This document shows positions 1 to 13,200 of a stretch of 64,000 bases of DNA, in pieces. The translations under genes and the position numbers were made by a program. Under the pieces are notes generated by a model. The model made no database searches. It was not told the origin of the DNA and saw only the letters and a list, made by a program, of their open reading frames with translations. The DNA is taken from NCBI RefSeq assembly GCF_026230105.1, contig NC_079482.1:17856001-17920000 (forward strand). Reading direction: 5' to 3'. Every line of letters begins with the position of its first letter. Within the stretch, counting starts at the first letter, position 1. Origin of the DNA: Diorhabda sublineata. Lineage: Eukaryota > Arthropoda > Insecta > Coleoptera > Chrysomelidae.

Positions 1-130
1 ATGCATGGGTTCGCCCCAGTGAGCGACGGTCAGATCTAACAACATTACCAACTTTCTCGACATTTTCATCCGTTTTTGACGTGAAAGGCCGATCCGAATG
101 TGAATCATCTTCAAGATCTTTTTGGCTATT
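1..130 (-). pseudogene. mariner transposase fragment (cut by window edge)
   Basis: Read on the minus strand, one open frame gives a DLEDDSHSDRPFTSKTDENV-type segment followed by VRSDRRS. This is the linker between the two N-terminal helix-turn-helix units of mariner transposases (family pattern: EDDPRSGRP...TDENVE+VR..+.SDRR). It lies just downstream of the last visible NOA1 exon, so it probably sits in a NOA1 intron. The rest is off the window. Confidence 0.75.
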
Positions 131-531
131 TTGAAAACTCTTAAATCACTTAAAAACATGTGGACACAACTAACAATCAGTGCTATATACTATTTCAATA
201 AATTTCAGTTGCATTTTTTCCAAATTTCATGTGAAATTTTACAACAATCTGTTGCTATATTTATACACATCATTTTTATGACAAAACAAATAGCTCCTAT
301 ACAAATGAAGGCCACGGCTGCCCTGGTTTGTCTACAGACACTGTAGAGTAGGCTTCATGCTAAACAGTTGGCAGTCGCTAACCTTTGGCATATGTGTACT
401 TTCTCTGTAGCTGCAACTTGTATTCTGGGTTCCTTGTGTAAAAAGTTGAGAGTATACCTATAAATTTCTAATAATTTTGGACATGCATATGAGCAATTTT
501 GGGAGAATTTTCTGAATGTCATAAAACTTAC

Positions 532-828
532 CAATGAGAGTTGCATTGGCAGCTATGTTATTAACTTTCAACTGTTCCTGTCTCCTTTCTTCTTCTGCCC
601 ATATTTCTTTAGACATTTTTGTTAGTCTTAAATTTCTCATATATAAACGACGTGCAGAAGGACGCAAAATTGGAAATTTCAGTAAATTCAAAGTAGTACC
701 AGGCCATTGACTTGTAGTTGCTCTTTGTATTAGATCTAATGCTTGTGTTTTGCAAAAATCAGATCCAAGAAGGGCATTAAATAAAGTTGATTTACCCACA
801 TTAGTACATCCTACTAAATATACATCTC
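532..828 (-). CDS. NOA1: NOA1 exon 3
   Basis: The acceptor is CTTTATAG before 828 and the donor GTAAGT after 532. It carries the P-loop VGCTNVGKSTLFNALL and the switch motif WPGTTLNLLKFPILRPS, then a charged helix (EEERRQEQLK) and ANATLIG, the usual entry to the C-terminal half. No convincing next exon is visible between 1 and 531. Confidence 0.88.
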
Positions 829-2063
829 CTATAAAGGAAAATAGTTTGTAACAAAAAATGAAATGAATATCTATTTCACCTAAAAAGATTAAGTACCTTT
901 TACATTCTGTAAAGAATGTAATGAGGTTATCAATTCTTCTATTCCATAACCTGTTTTTGCTGAAATCAAAGTTACGCCTAATATATTTGAAGTTCCAAAT
1001 CCACATACTTTAATGTAATCCAACAACTTCTGTTTAATAATAGATATAAATTTATTAGTATCCTTGGGAATTAAATCAATTTTATTTCCAACAACGAAGA
1101 TTGGGGTTTTTCTACCTAAAATATCAGCAATCCCTGGCCATATTGAACATGGGAAATCAGTTAGATCAACCATTAGGATAACCATTGCTTTATTATTTGT
1201 TATTGAAGTTAATACTTTTGGATAGTCTTCTGCAGATACTCTAACTTGAAGAGCAATATCATGTTCTTTTAAAAAAAAACATCTCTGACAAATTATAGCC
1301 TCTAAACTAGATCCACCTGGTTTATAGGCATTTTTGAAAATTTCTGAAGGAATATAACCTGGGATAGCAGTATCCTATAATAATATAACAATAAATGAGT
1401 ACAAGCAATTTCATAAACATACACTATTCTTACTTTACAGTGAAGATAAGCGCCACATCCTCCACAAGGAACATTACTAATTTGACTTAAAGGGTCAGGA
1501 GTGCCATAATTAACCCTATTATTTTCAGTATTTTCTTCGTCACAGTCATTTTCCAAATTATCATATGCATTCATCCAATTTTTCAAACCTTCATATCTGG
1601 TTCGTATTTCGTCATTTACATTTTCTGTTTCTTTGTGAATTTTTTTATTCTTGTTAGTATTTATATCATTGATTGATGTATTGGTATAATATGGAAATTG
1701 CACATTTTTAGTTTCATCATAATTTTTTTGTGGTATTTTTTCATTTTTAGTTTCAATTTCATCTTCATATAAATATTTTAATGACAAGGGCAATGGCTGA
1801 ATAGCTTCTACTTTTTCTTTTCTTTTTAAAAATTGTTTACGGGCTTGAAAATAACTCACTTCATTTTGCTTTGCATTTATGATACTGTTAAATAATAAAT
1901 TGTTTGATAAATTTTTACTCTCCCAAATTTCGTTACCTAGCACACTACTTTTGGTGGAAAATTGTAAACATCGGATTGATAATTTTTTAACTGCTTCATC
2001 TAGAATTTTCGTTGATACACAATATGCATGATTTGAATTTCTATAAAACTTAAGAATTATCAT
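532..2063 (-). CDS. NOA1: NOA1 mitochondrial cpGTPase, 5' part (3 exons, 3' end off window)
   Basis: NOA1 (YqeH/C4orf14 family) is a mitochondrial GTPase needed for mitoribosome assembly and translation. The model is complement(join(532..828, 897..1374, 1434..2063)), about 468 codons, with consistent phases. The N-terminus is basic and Ser-rich, as expected for a mitochondrial presequence. A zinc-binding pair CGGC (about residue 200) is completed by CQRC (about 239-242). The GTPase motifs are circularly permuted, diagnostic of the family: NKID (G4, about 307-310) and a SAKTGYG segment (G5) precede the P-loop GCTNVGKST (G1, about 376-384) and WPGTT. The start ATG at 2061-2063 is the first in the frame. 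Translation stays open to the donor at 531/532, so C-terminal exons lie to the left of the window. It is divergent from DEPDC5. An alternative is another YqeH-like GTPase, but the zinc knuckle plus the SIWPGI segment favours NOA1. Confidence 0.9.
897..1374 (-). CDS. NOA1: NOA1 exon 2
   Basis: The acceptor is TTATAG before 1374 and the donor GTACTT after 897. It encodes the second zinc pair CQRC, the hydrophobic strand AMVILMVDLTDFP, the G4 motif GNKIDLIP and the G5-like LISAKTGYG, in the permuted order typical of NOA1/YqeH. The exon ends in phase 1. Confidence 0.88.
1434..2063 (-). CDS. NOA1: NOA1 exon 1
   Basis: 210 codons from the ATG at 2063 to a GTAAGA donor after 1434 (phase 0). It carries the presequence, a charged low-complexity linker rich in Asn, Lys and Glu, and the first zinc pair CGGCGAYLHC at its end. 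Reading past the donor soon meets a stop, which supports splicing here. Confidence 0.88.
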
Positions 2064-2819
2064 TATAAAGTTCTTATTAAGTTATATTAATATTTATAGG
2101 TTAAGCTCTTCATTAATTTTCACATTTTCCCTTACGTAAATTTATTCATCCAATGACAAACAGCTAACCTAGGAGTGTTCAATAAATGTGAAAAAATATA
2201 GAATTTTTAGATGATATTCGTTCGATGACGTTATGATTGTTTTCTGTTGATTTCGTTTTTAAATACTTCTCGATAAATATTATAAGAACAAGTTTACACG
2301 TTCATTATTTATGATTGTTAAATATGAGGAAGATTTAAATGTTTTTAATCACCACAAATTGTTTCTTTTTTGTTAATAAGAAATTTAGTGTAACGATTAC
2401 AAAAATGCATTTTTCATCAATACATAACTTTTCTATGCATTGAGGATTCCTGGTTTATAGCTCAGTTATTTTATGTAGATTTAGATAAGAATTTCGAAAT
2501 ACGAGGTACCCAGCTATAAACTCGTATAAAATTGTATTTTTTATTCTCAAAATGTTCTCAAAATTCACATATGATTGAAAGTAACTTAAAAAATTGGGGA
2601 CAAAAGGACACAACAAACGTTTTTTTTTGCACAATTTTTGCAAATATCTCGTTTCCCAAGGTTTTACGCTATTTATATTTACAATGAATATTGTATAGAA
2701 TTAATTTTTCTAAAACCATTTTTGTCAAAAAATTTGTTATACGTTGAATTCTTTGTTAGATAGTGGGCGTAGAACTCGCGGTTAATTGGTAGTCCAAGGA
2801 AAAAAACATTTTTGAGAAC
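2064..2819. other. divergent intergenic region, upstream of NOA1
   Basis: AT-rich sequence between the NOA1 start and a transposon relic. No gene, canonical TATA-Inr pair or recognisable repeat could be supported. It probably holds the NOA1 promoter. Confidence 0.4.
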
Positions 2820-3262
2820 ATTTGAAAAACTGACTAATTTAGATGAATTTGATGTAGCATTTAAAGAAGAAAACTGTTCGGTTTAAAAAATTTTCAAAAG
2901 TGGATTGCCAACCTTATTAGCTCCAAAATCATCTCCGTTTAAAAAAGCTGAATAAACCTGTGCAGTAATAAAATATTCCACCAACAGGTGGAGCACCTCA
3001 AAACAATTCAATCGTGTTTATTACAAGCTCAAACTTATTTAAGTGTGTGATTTAGAAACTCAAGAATTGGGGGACTGGACAATTCGTAACGGATTCCTAG
3101 AACCCATCACGACAATTTTACCACCTGCTCGAGATAAGTTACTCAACCCAATATTCTGCAACTGCAAGAGTGGTTCTGTTTCAAGATGTGCATATAAAAA
3201 AGCGAGGCTGTAGTGCTCTTTAGCTTGTGGCCAGTGTAATAGGTAACCTTTTACGAATGCTG
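2820..3262 (+). pseudogene. decayed ORF with Cys-rich tail, probably transposon-derived
   Basis: Plus-strand frames, broken by stops and shifts, read KLTNLDEFDVAF, then GDWTIRNGFLEPITTILPPA, then CNCKSGSVSRCAYKKARL and CSLACGQC. The order (an LPPAP-like hinge, then a Cys-rich C-x-C ... C-x2-C tail) matches a repeat-borne ORF family I recognise from many arthropod genomes but cannot assign to a transposon superfamily. It lies in the region upstream of DEPDC5. Shadow ORFs on the other strand were ignored. Confidence 0.5.
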
Positions 3263-4194
3263 TGCCGTATGAGACTGATATCAATGCAGATAGAGCTTTT
3301 GACCACCCAGAAATCATAGTAGAATTAGAGACCAAAACGATAATAACCTTGAGATTTTACAGCTTTGGGAGGATGATAAAGAATTATTTCTCTTTTTTTT
3401 TTTAATTTTGACCACCACAAATCGAAAGATCGAATGACATTTTTTAATAAAAACATTTATTATAATTTTACTTCTTTTCTTTTTTATTTATGATTTTTTC
3501 CTTAACATTTTTTTAACTATGTGGGTAGTTAAGTGTTAATAAATAAATAGATATAGATAATTTAAAATAGGTAACTAAGAAAAAAATATTTAAGTATAAT
3601 GTAATATTTAAAAAAAAATATTTTGATTGGATGTACCAGTTTCTCAAAAACCATTCAACTTATAAAAATTTTTTTGAACAAAAGTTGCGGAGAATTTAAT
3701 TCTGTACAATATTGATAATAAATACTAATAACGTAAAATGTATAGAGAACGAGATTTGCAAAAACTCAATTTTTGAAACCTTGCAATTTTAAATGTTGCT
3801 AATATCGAATAAAATTACTGGACTATTAGTTCATTTTCCATAGATACATTCATCGATACAGCTTCTTTTATACCTCCATCCACATCTAGATTTGTCGCTG
3901 GTTTAAATAGATGTCAAATCCATACAAAAGTGGATGGGAAGTATGGGTTTTAAACGTTAGAAGGATAAAATAAGAAGACATATAATTTAAGTCAGGTTTA
4001 CAGCTGACCCTGGCAGAAATGTAATGAATTAAATGATGTTTTAAAAAGCAGGAAATTTATTTTACTAGATAAAAATGTTTATTGTTCACCAAGATAAAAT
4101 TTTCTAATTCTATTGGTCCATTATTTTTAGTAAATTTTATAGGACATTTGAAAACAATAAATTATTCAAATAGTGATTAGTTTAGTAATGAGAA
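3263..4194. other. upstream region / 5' flank of DEPDC5
   Basis: AT-rich, no ORF supported. An in-frame TGA at 4189-4191 precedes the DEPDC5 ATG, fixing the upstream limit of the coding frame unless a 5' exon is spliced in. The transcription start cannot be placed from sequence alone. Confidence 0.4.
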
Positions 4195-4255
4195 ATGACA
4201 CAATACACAGAAATGAAATCATTTAAATTAAAAGCACACCAAAAGACTTTCAGTG
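4195..4255 (+). CDS. DEPDC5: DEPDC5 exon 1
   Basis: Starts at ATG 4195, in frame with a second ATG at 4213 and preceded by an in-frame TGA at 4189. It encodes MTQYTEMKSFKLKAHQKTFS, matching the length of the human N-terminus. Donor GTGAGT; ends in phase 1. Either ATG could be used; 4195 is the most upstream. Confidence 0.8.
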
Positions 4256-7200
4256 GTGAGTGGAAATTTAAATCAACAACACTATGATAACGTTATAAAC
4301 ATACATTTTCAATATTTTTTTTTGCAGAGGAAGATTTAATAATTAATCAAAAAGATTACCCAGAAGCAAAAAAGAATGATATCGTTGAAATATATCATCC
4401 AATACCGGATGATGATAATCAGAAAAATAGAAAAAGTGAATCTGAAGAAGAGCCTCCCAGATTATTATTGCAAATTAAAACATTCTCTGATGATCTTTTG
4501 CAAGCTAGAGAAACTATAAGTATCGAACAAAGTATTGTAACTGCATTTGGTTTACAGACTTATAAAAATGTAACAATTAGAATTGTAAATCCCGCAGAGG
4601 TAGCTTTGGATTCTGTAGAACTCACATTTAAAGATCAGTATATGGGAAGGTCAGAGATGTGGAGGATTAAAAATAGTTTAGTATGTGACATCTTTAATAA
4701 TCAAATACTTTAATCAGCGAAGTGATTATTAAGTAACAATAAAAATTTTATTTAACTTTTAGGTGAATACATGTGTTTATATGAATAAAAAACTTGAATT
4801 TTGTGCAGGTGTCATTAGATGCCAGGTTTATGAAATGTGGGCACAAGGGGATAGAGTTGCCTGTGGAGTGATTACAGATGATACAAAAATTGTCTTTAGA
4901 TCATCGACATCAATGGTATTTATATTTTTACAAATGTCAACTGAAATGTGGGATTTTGATATACACGGAGATTTGTATTTTGAAAAAGCAGTTAATGGTT
5001 TCTTAGCTGACTTATTTATGAAATGGAAAAAAAGTGGAAGTAATCATGATGTAACAATTGTTCTATTTTCAAGAACATTTTATAAAGCCAACAGCTTAGA
5101 AGAATTTCCTCAGCACATGCGAGAATGCTTGCAAAAAGATTATAGAGGAAGATACTATGAAGATTTTTATAGGTTAGTATGTTTAATTGAGAAAAGCTTG
5201 ACTTGTATAGATTTGATCCTGAAAACAAAAAAATATTGATGACTACAGTGGTTACCAAAGTTTCGCTATGCTAAATCCACAATAATGGGATTTTTCAAAC
5301 AATTATATATTAACAAAATAATTTTTGACAAAACAATTCAACTTTAAGGTTTCTTGCCATAAAGGCTGGAAATAAAGTAGATTGAAAAAATGAGAAAAAA
5401 TTTTGGAAAAGCAAACCTAATCATAATATTTTCTTTTACTTTTTACTTCTGAGAACTTTTTATAAACTATTTTGATTTTAGGTGTCTTTTGATAGAAAAT
5501 TGACATATTTTTATAAATATTAAAGTAGGTCAACACGTCAATTTTCACTTGTTTTTTTAAAATAATTTTCTATCAAAACAATTTATCAAGAAAAATATTA
5601 TTTAATACACAATAATAAACAAAATCTTATTGCAATAAGGTCTCAAAGAATCCACCTATTTCAACTAAACAATATCCGAATCTATTATACAGATGACACA
5701 AATTTGGATTATCTTTGCCTTTAATTATAATGATTCATTGTTCTTTGAAATTGATGCTGATAATAATTCTGGTTTGAATAAATAAATAAAAAAATATTTG
5801 AACATTTAGCGATCTGGATGGTCATTTGTATACACCAAGAAAAAAAAATTATTTTCAAGTTCACTTTTATTGTGAGCAGGTGACATTTTCTTATAATTTT
5901 TAATCATAATTTCACAAAATGCCATCCACTTGATGTCTTTGGTAAATAGTTAGTTGTTTGTTTAAAGAACCGTGACTATTTTTAGTACAGGATTACAGTA
6001 TCTCAATTGACAAATTTAAATTTTAAAATTAATTGATAAAAGCAAACACCAGTCAAAGACAAATCCACTGTCATATATTCTCACTACACTCTGGTAAAGT
6101 GGAGTGATAATTTAGTGTTATAATTTTGTACAATTTTTCATGACACTCTATGGGAATTTACACTGGAAGATAAGCATTTATTTACTTAAAAATTTTACAT
6201 TGTTATTATTCCTATTAATGACATTTTTTTTAAATAATTGTATTAATAAAAAATATTAATAAGATATTAGTTAAACATAGAGTGTGGTGAAGGACTAATT
6301 AAGAGTAAAGTAAAATTAGAAGACAGATAAAGGAGGTTTTTGAATTTTGTAGCACTGAATTATTGTACTTAATGATATGATCTTATAAATCAAATAAAGA
6401 CTAATAAATGCTTATTACATATATATTTCCTCCAATTTTTCATGTTGTCTTATATCAATTTTGCAATACAATTTTAGAGTTGTTGTACAGAATGAACGTT
6501 ATGATGATTGGGGAACGGTACTAGTTCAGTTGAGAAGAATATTTCAGACATATTTAAAAACTGTGCTAGAATACCACTCTAAACCCGATGTTATTATACC
6601 ACCAGCAAAGAATAGTACATCATCACAAGGAAATTTCTTAGAAGTTTTGAATGTGTCACTCAACGGTAATTATTTCTTATAGAGTTTAAACATTTTTAGA
6701 AACAATATGATTCTATTATAGCTTTTGAAAAACATTATTTGGATCGAAGTTTTGATAGAACAGGTCAGTTAAGTGTAGTTGTTACTCCAGGTGTAGGTGT
6801 ATTTGAAGTAGATAGAGAGTTGACTAATATCACTAAACAAAGAATAATAGATAATGGAGTGAATAGTGATTTAGTTTGTGTTGGAGAACAACCACTGCAT
6901 GCAGTTCCTCTTTTAAAAGTAAGTTCTTTTTTTTTATTTTTTAGACAAATCAAATTGAATTTAATTACATTGTTCTAGTTTCACAATAAAGATACAAATC
7001 TTAATGTACCAGATGATTACTCTATGCCACACTGGATAAACTTATCATTTTATTCAACCAACAAAAAAATTGCCTATTCTAATTTTATTCCAAGAATAAA
7101 ATTACCACCAACTGTAGTAGATGGAGATATTAAAAAAAAATTTCCCAAATCAAAATTGTTACCTGAAGATGAGTATCTACATAATACATTTTTTGACTAT

Positions 7201-10200
7201 GATGCATACGATGCAAAAATTTTTCAGTTACCATCAGCTTATCCCGCAACAGATAATAGGTTTGTAGTAACTCGATTTTCATTTATCAAAAGTTTCATAA
7301 AAAAATCTTATTTTACTTAGCTATTATTTTTGACAGGATACCATCGCGTTATAAAAAAAGTTCAGGTAGCATCTTGGATTCTCAAGAAATTGCCAAAGGA
7401 CAAAGGCGAAAACTATCTGATCCAGATTTATTCCAGCGAACTAGCTGTAATACTCGTTCAGAACCCATAGCCATTCCTCCAGCAGCCTGCTGCAGTCCGT
7501 CTTTATCAGCAAATCCAGAAGGTAATTTTCTAAAACATTTGACTAGTAATATCTTTATCTCCTAGTTTAATATATTCTTCAAATTTTCAGATAGAGATTT
7601 ATCTCCCCCTGTAAGACTGGTAGTGGGTTCTGAAGGATCTCCTCCATTAGAATCAAGAGCTTTGATAAATCCATTTGATCCTTCTCATGTAACTATTAAA
7701 CTCACCTCAAATCGTAGACGATGGACCCATATATTTCCAAAAGGACCGACAGGAGTACTAATCCAGCAACATCATTATCAAGCAGTACCTGCACAAAACA
7801 AAGAGAAAGAGAATAGTCAAATGGCTTTCTCATTTAGTGCCTTACAAGCATTACAGGAATGTAAGTTAAAATATTCAATATATTTCTTTGTTACCATATT
7901 ATAGTAGTTTTCCCTCTGCTGATTTGCCACAATTTTTCATTGTGCCAATATCTTCCATTATTTCCCTTCCCTTTTCTTCTATATTTGTTCTTGTTTTCCC
8001 TGTTTCTTTGCTAGGTTACATAAGTTGCAGTGCTACTATCCCAAATCCAAATCATATCCCCTGGGCATTGCATACTATTGATGTGTGTGAATTAGTTTAT
8101 TAAAAACAAAGTAAGCAGATAACATAACAATCTCTTTCAAAGTACTGCTTCTGACTAGCAGCGTACTTAAATACTGAATATATGACAGGAAACATTTCTG
8201 AAAAGACTTAATTTGGAATGGCTTTCATCATCTCTATTGTTATAATCTCAATGCCAGGAATGCAGTCAATATACTTCTCTTTTAGTACGTTTTCATATTT
8301 TCGGGAAGGGACAGAAATAATGTGATGTTAAATCTGTTAAGCAGATATGTACGGACAGAAAGATTTTTAGTGGCTAAAAATTTGTTACAGGACACTTTTT
8401 TTGGAGAGGAAAAAAGCTTTGGCCCATTCTTTGAGGTCTCTTTTTTTGTACAGTGCTTCACAAATTTTCCTAAATTTTCGAATCAGGATTATAGCTGTAG
8501 ACTCAACTTGCAAAATAAAACATAACTTATTGTACAAAGTCTGGGAACAAATTTTGCACTCACTTTACCAATTCATCTATTAAATTGATTTGTACAGATT
8601 GGTACTATTTGTTCAATAAACTTCCAAACCATCAATTGTTACTTGACTGTCCCATTGGCTTTTTGATCTTCTTTTGGGCCAATTTCCTATTTTTCTGTTA
8701 TTTTTTATTTTCACTATAATTTTTCATCTGTTTTATGTGCTCTAGCCATCGTATTCGCTGCGGTCTTATATATCTGGTGATAGTCCCCTCATTTCAGATT
8801 TCTCTAATTTCAACTTTCATTAGGATTCTAATGAACTTAATGTTAATACTTTGTTCAAAATCAATATTTCATGACAGATTCTGCAAACATGATTGAAAAC
8901 GACTATAGTAGCAAGACGGTCTCAACCCAATGAGATTATGAGACATATTAGTTCCAAATAGATACAGCATGAGTAGTTGCTAGTACCAAAATTAATTTTT
9001 CTATCATAAGTTAAAAGGCGGGTTTCTGGTGCATTTTGCCAATTTAATAAACTAAAGTAAATATATCTGGTCCTTCAAAGGATTTAAGTAATAGGTGTGC
9101 ACCTTTTATTATTGGACTACTGTTTTCTACCACTAAACCAATTCTCAAAATTATAAAATGGTATATTATGGTAAAAAACAGTATGAATATCATGTTCCCA
9201 GAAATTCCACCTCATTACTAGCAAATTATCTTTGTAATTTTCAAAAATAATACCTTATTTGTTATATGAAGCTGATTTAATTCTCGTTGGTTTTGCTTCT
9301 TTTCTTTAACCGGCGCTACGGTCCTTTGAGAATCAGGGCCTTTTCAACAATTGACTGACAATTCTTTCTGTCCTGAGCAAATTACCTCTAACGTCGAACC
9401 CCTAGCTGGATTAAGTTCGTCTCAGCGTCCTCTAGGCTCTGCGCGGGTATCGATCAGACATTGATTTTGATTGCTATATAAATATCTCATTGAAAAATAT
9501 AAAAATGTGCTGAAAAAATTCATAATTATCAATAGGTAATTTTTTGCTTAAACCAATTTACTAGATATTAGGAAATGAAAAAAATTTCAAATTTGTCTGT
9601 TTTGGGTAGATTGTAAAAAACGATCGAATGGTCACGGTGGCAGTTTGAACATGTCTGGATCTCATAAACCTACATCAAAAAGTTCAGCTCTTCTTTGGGG
9701 AGCTACGGGTGAGCAACAGTGGACCCCTGCTTTGACAACAGGTATGTAATGATAATATTTTTTGCCCAATATTTCCCTTTAAAAGGAACAGATTTTATCT
9801 GGGTGAAAAAAAATGGATATGATACCCTACAAAATGCTGAAAAATATTATCATAAGTATTAGAAATATTATAATTTATATTGCACAAACATTTCTCATTT
9901 ATAAATTTAAGAGTTGTGTTCATGTTTCATTGTTTAATAATATGAGTTTCAAGTCAACATGGTTTTACAAATTTGATTATTTCAGAGAAATACTAAACTT
10001 TATTTATATTTTCTATCCTCAATTAATCCTTCTCATTCTTTTACCTCCATCTCTATTTACCATAATCCATGATCCTCTTTAATGATGCTCTGCTTATTAT
10101 TTTCATATTTATAAAATTTTCAGTTATTGTAAATTCTCCTTTGTTGCAATTCATAGTTTTTCATATATTTAGTAAACTTTGGTTCAAATATAATGAAATT

Positions 10201-13200
10201 TTAAAAGTATTTTTTTGTATTTTTCGAAATAAAACGTACTCAGTATAACATATATTATTAAACAATGTTTTTGTTACTACACTGCAATGTTGCAAGTTTA
10301 GGGCCTGTTAAAAAGTTAGATGATGCATGATAGTTTTAAACCGGTTCGCACAATTTCGGCTCAAGAAATTAATACAAATAAATTATTTCAACCTCCACAC
10401 AGTAAGATGTAGATTATACAGGCAAGTGCATGTGAACAAATACAAATTATTATTACATTGCCATCAGAATTGAAAATATTTGAGTTTTCTTCATGAAATC
10501 AAATATTCAAGTGTTTAGGGTATGAGCAACAGTTAAATCATTAAAAAGGGAAATAGTGCGAATTAATTTTGAAGTATGAAAAATATTGTCAACATTTTTC
10601 GTATTAATCGGTCTATGCAGTAATTGTTACATAATTTTGACTGTGATCAACCCTTAAAAATATCAGTTGCTTCCTATTACTGTTTTAAGCGTTTTAAAAA
10701 CTATCCTAAACAGTTTATATTTCTTTTGAATATTCATATCCCATTCAGGAATTTTTATAAATTTATAGTAGCCTTTTCATAAAGTCTGTCACAAGGGTTT
10801 GGTATTAAAAATTAGAAAGTATCCTTAAAGTACCATCCTATAACCTATTGAAATAGTATTATCAGACAGACTATTAGAAACGAATATAAAAGGCAACACA
10901 ACACAATTTACACATATTAGATCTGAAGTACATCAATGATTCAATCTACATTTCTAATCTCCCAGTTTTAACCTGCTTAATCATTTGCAAATGCCTCCTA
11001 TTCTATTCTAAAAGAACATCTGGTCAAAAAACAATAAAAATTCCACAATCAACATGTGTTAAGCAAGGTTAACATTTTGTAGCAGAGCTACATGTAGCAC
11101 AGCTATATAACTCAAAGAATAGATAAGATCAAAAAGTGACACTGGAGATCTGCTATATAGCCTGGTTATATAAAAAATTTAGTCTATTTTCTCCGTTGGA
11201 AATATCACATTAGCTGCAAGAATCACCTTCTTCTTTGACATTATAGCTGGGAACTGAACACTTCGATTTCTCCCAAGCTATATATAGCTCCACATGGAAT
11301 GACATTAAATTCACTTATAACATGGCTACATCTAGCAAAGCGATATTAAACCCAGCTTTTAATATGCATCTAGATATTAAACTGAAGTTGAGAAATCATA
11401 TAAAAAGTTCAAACAAATAGATATGAAAATGAGAAATTGAATTGGTTAATAGGCATAAATTCGAAAATGACTTTAGAAATAACTTTGAACAGAACGATAA
11501 ATAATATATTTATAAATATATAATATAAAACTGAAAACAATTGACCCAAAACACATTGGGAGAAATCTTATTGAAAAAGTCTCCAGTAGTAAACTTTTCA
11601 CAGTAGTTGCAAAAACTACCTTCTTCTTTAGCATATGGCTGGGAACTGAACACTGGTTTCTCCCAAGCTATATTCAGCTCTGATACACGGAATAGCATAC
11701 AATTTACTTATAACAGAGCTACATCTAGCAGAGCTATATGTGGTTGACGGAGCTATATATAGCTAATTTTTTATTTAGCTCTGATATAAAGCAGCTATTC
11801 AGCTATATAGTGTAGACCAAGGTTTAGATATGCAACTAGATATTAAACCTTAAAACAATTGACCCACGTTACAATGGGGAGAAATCTCAATGGAAAAGTC
11901 TCTGATTCTGATTGTTATTCAATAAATAACAAAAAATATATCAGAATCGTTTGATTTCTTGTACTGCAAGTTGATGTTGATCTAAGTAGTCACGAACTAT
12001 TTCTATTTTATTTGTGTATTTTATCTATAAATTAGACACAAAACTGTATATGATGAGATATTTTTCATACTTCTAAATGCTTTTTTAATATTCACACGAA
12101 GAAAAATGTTCAGTTGCATATTTGGACATAAAATATATAAATGATATTCAAATTTCATTGCATTAGCTAACAAAGTTGGAAATTCCGTGCATGCACTCAA
12201 ATGTTTTTGTGAATGTATTTAAAAAGCTCATTTTTTAAATGATTGCCTTTCCATTTCAATCCATATTGAAAGGTAAATTGTTTAGTATTATATATTTCGA
12301 TTTAATGATGGGCAGATAACATAATGCTGTAATCTGCAGTACATGGTGTTAATTTTCTTGGATTACAGAACATACTTCATGTAGAACTAATTAAATCAAC
12401 ATCAAATAGTATGAAGGTATGTTGAAGAAGTTTTAAAAATGTTTTTTTTTTATTGTGTATTGGATTAATCAACTGTTATAGGTGATAGGTTTTTGCCATT
12501 AAGTTAATATATATTTTAATGAATTTTAGGAAAACTAATATCATTGGTAATTTCTGGAGAAAAATTATTTGTTTTCAGGACTGATTTAGGAAATAATATT
12601 GATGAATGTCTTTTACAGATAATGTATAAAAATATACTCCGTGGAAAATTGAAAATGTATCGATGACATTGTTGCTTTTCAAAATATATTGTTCAAAGGC
12701 TAATTCGAATCGAATAGAGAAAATATTTGTATTTATAACCAAATTCGATTTATTTCTCAACAAAAAGCAGTTGCATGCATTGCTATATTTTGATCTATAT
12801 AAAACTAGAACTTTACTAAAAATATATACAAAAATACATCTTATTGAAGCAAACGGAAGACTATTGATATGATATTATATCTCACACAGTTTAAATTTAA
12901 AGAAAAAAGTACCTACTGAACTCAAATACAGAGTATAATCTAAAAATAACCGATTTAATGGAAATAATGGAATATGCTTATAGATATTAGCAGCCATGAT
13001 TGCTAAAGACCAACAATGTGGATAAATTGGTCGTACATACCAAGCTAGGGGCGGATTTTCCGATTTGCGTCCAGTAGGCTATTTATCTTTTACCGCCTTC
13101 ACTGTTTTCTATAATTCGATGCTTTAAGTACATTAAAGTTAAAGGACATTGTTTTAGTCGTAATCTACAAAGCTTCCGGCATTTGCTTATGTAGAGACAA

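Noticed and set aside
3060..3335. 91-residue minus-strand ORF upstream of DEPDC5
   Set aside because: The opposite strand carries the Cys-rich motif order; the minus frame has no recognisable motif.
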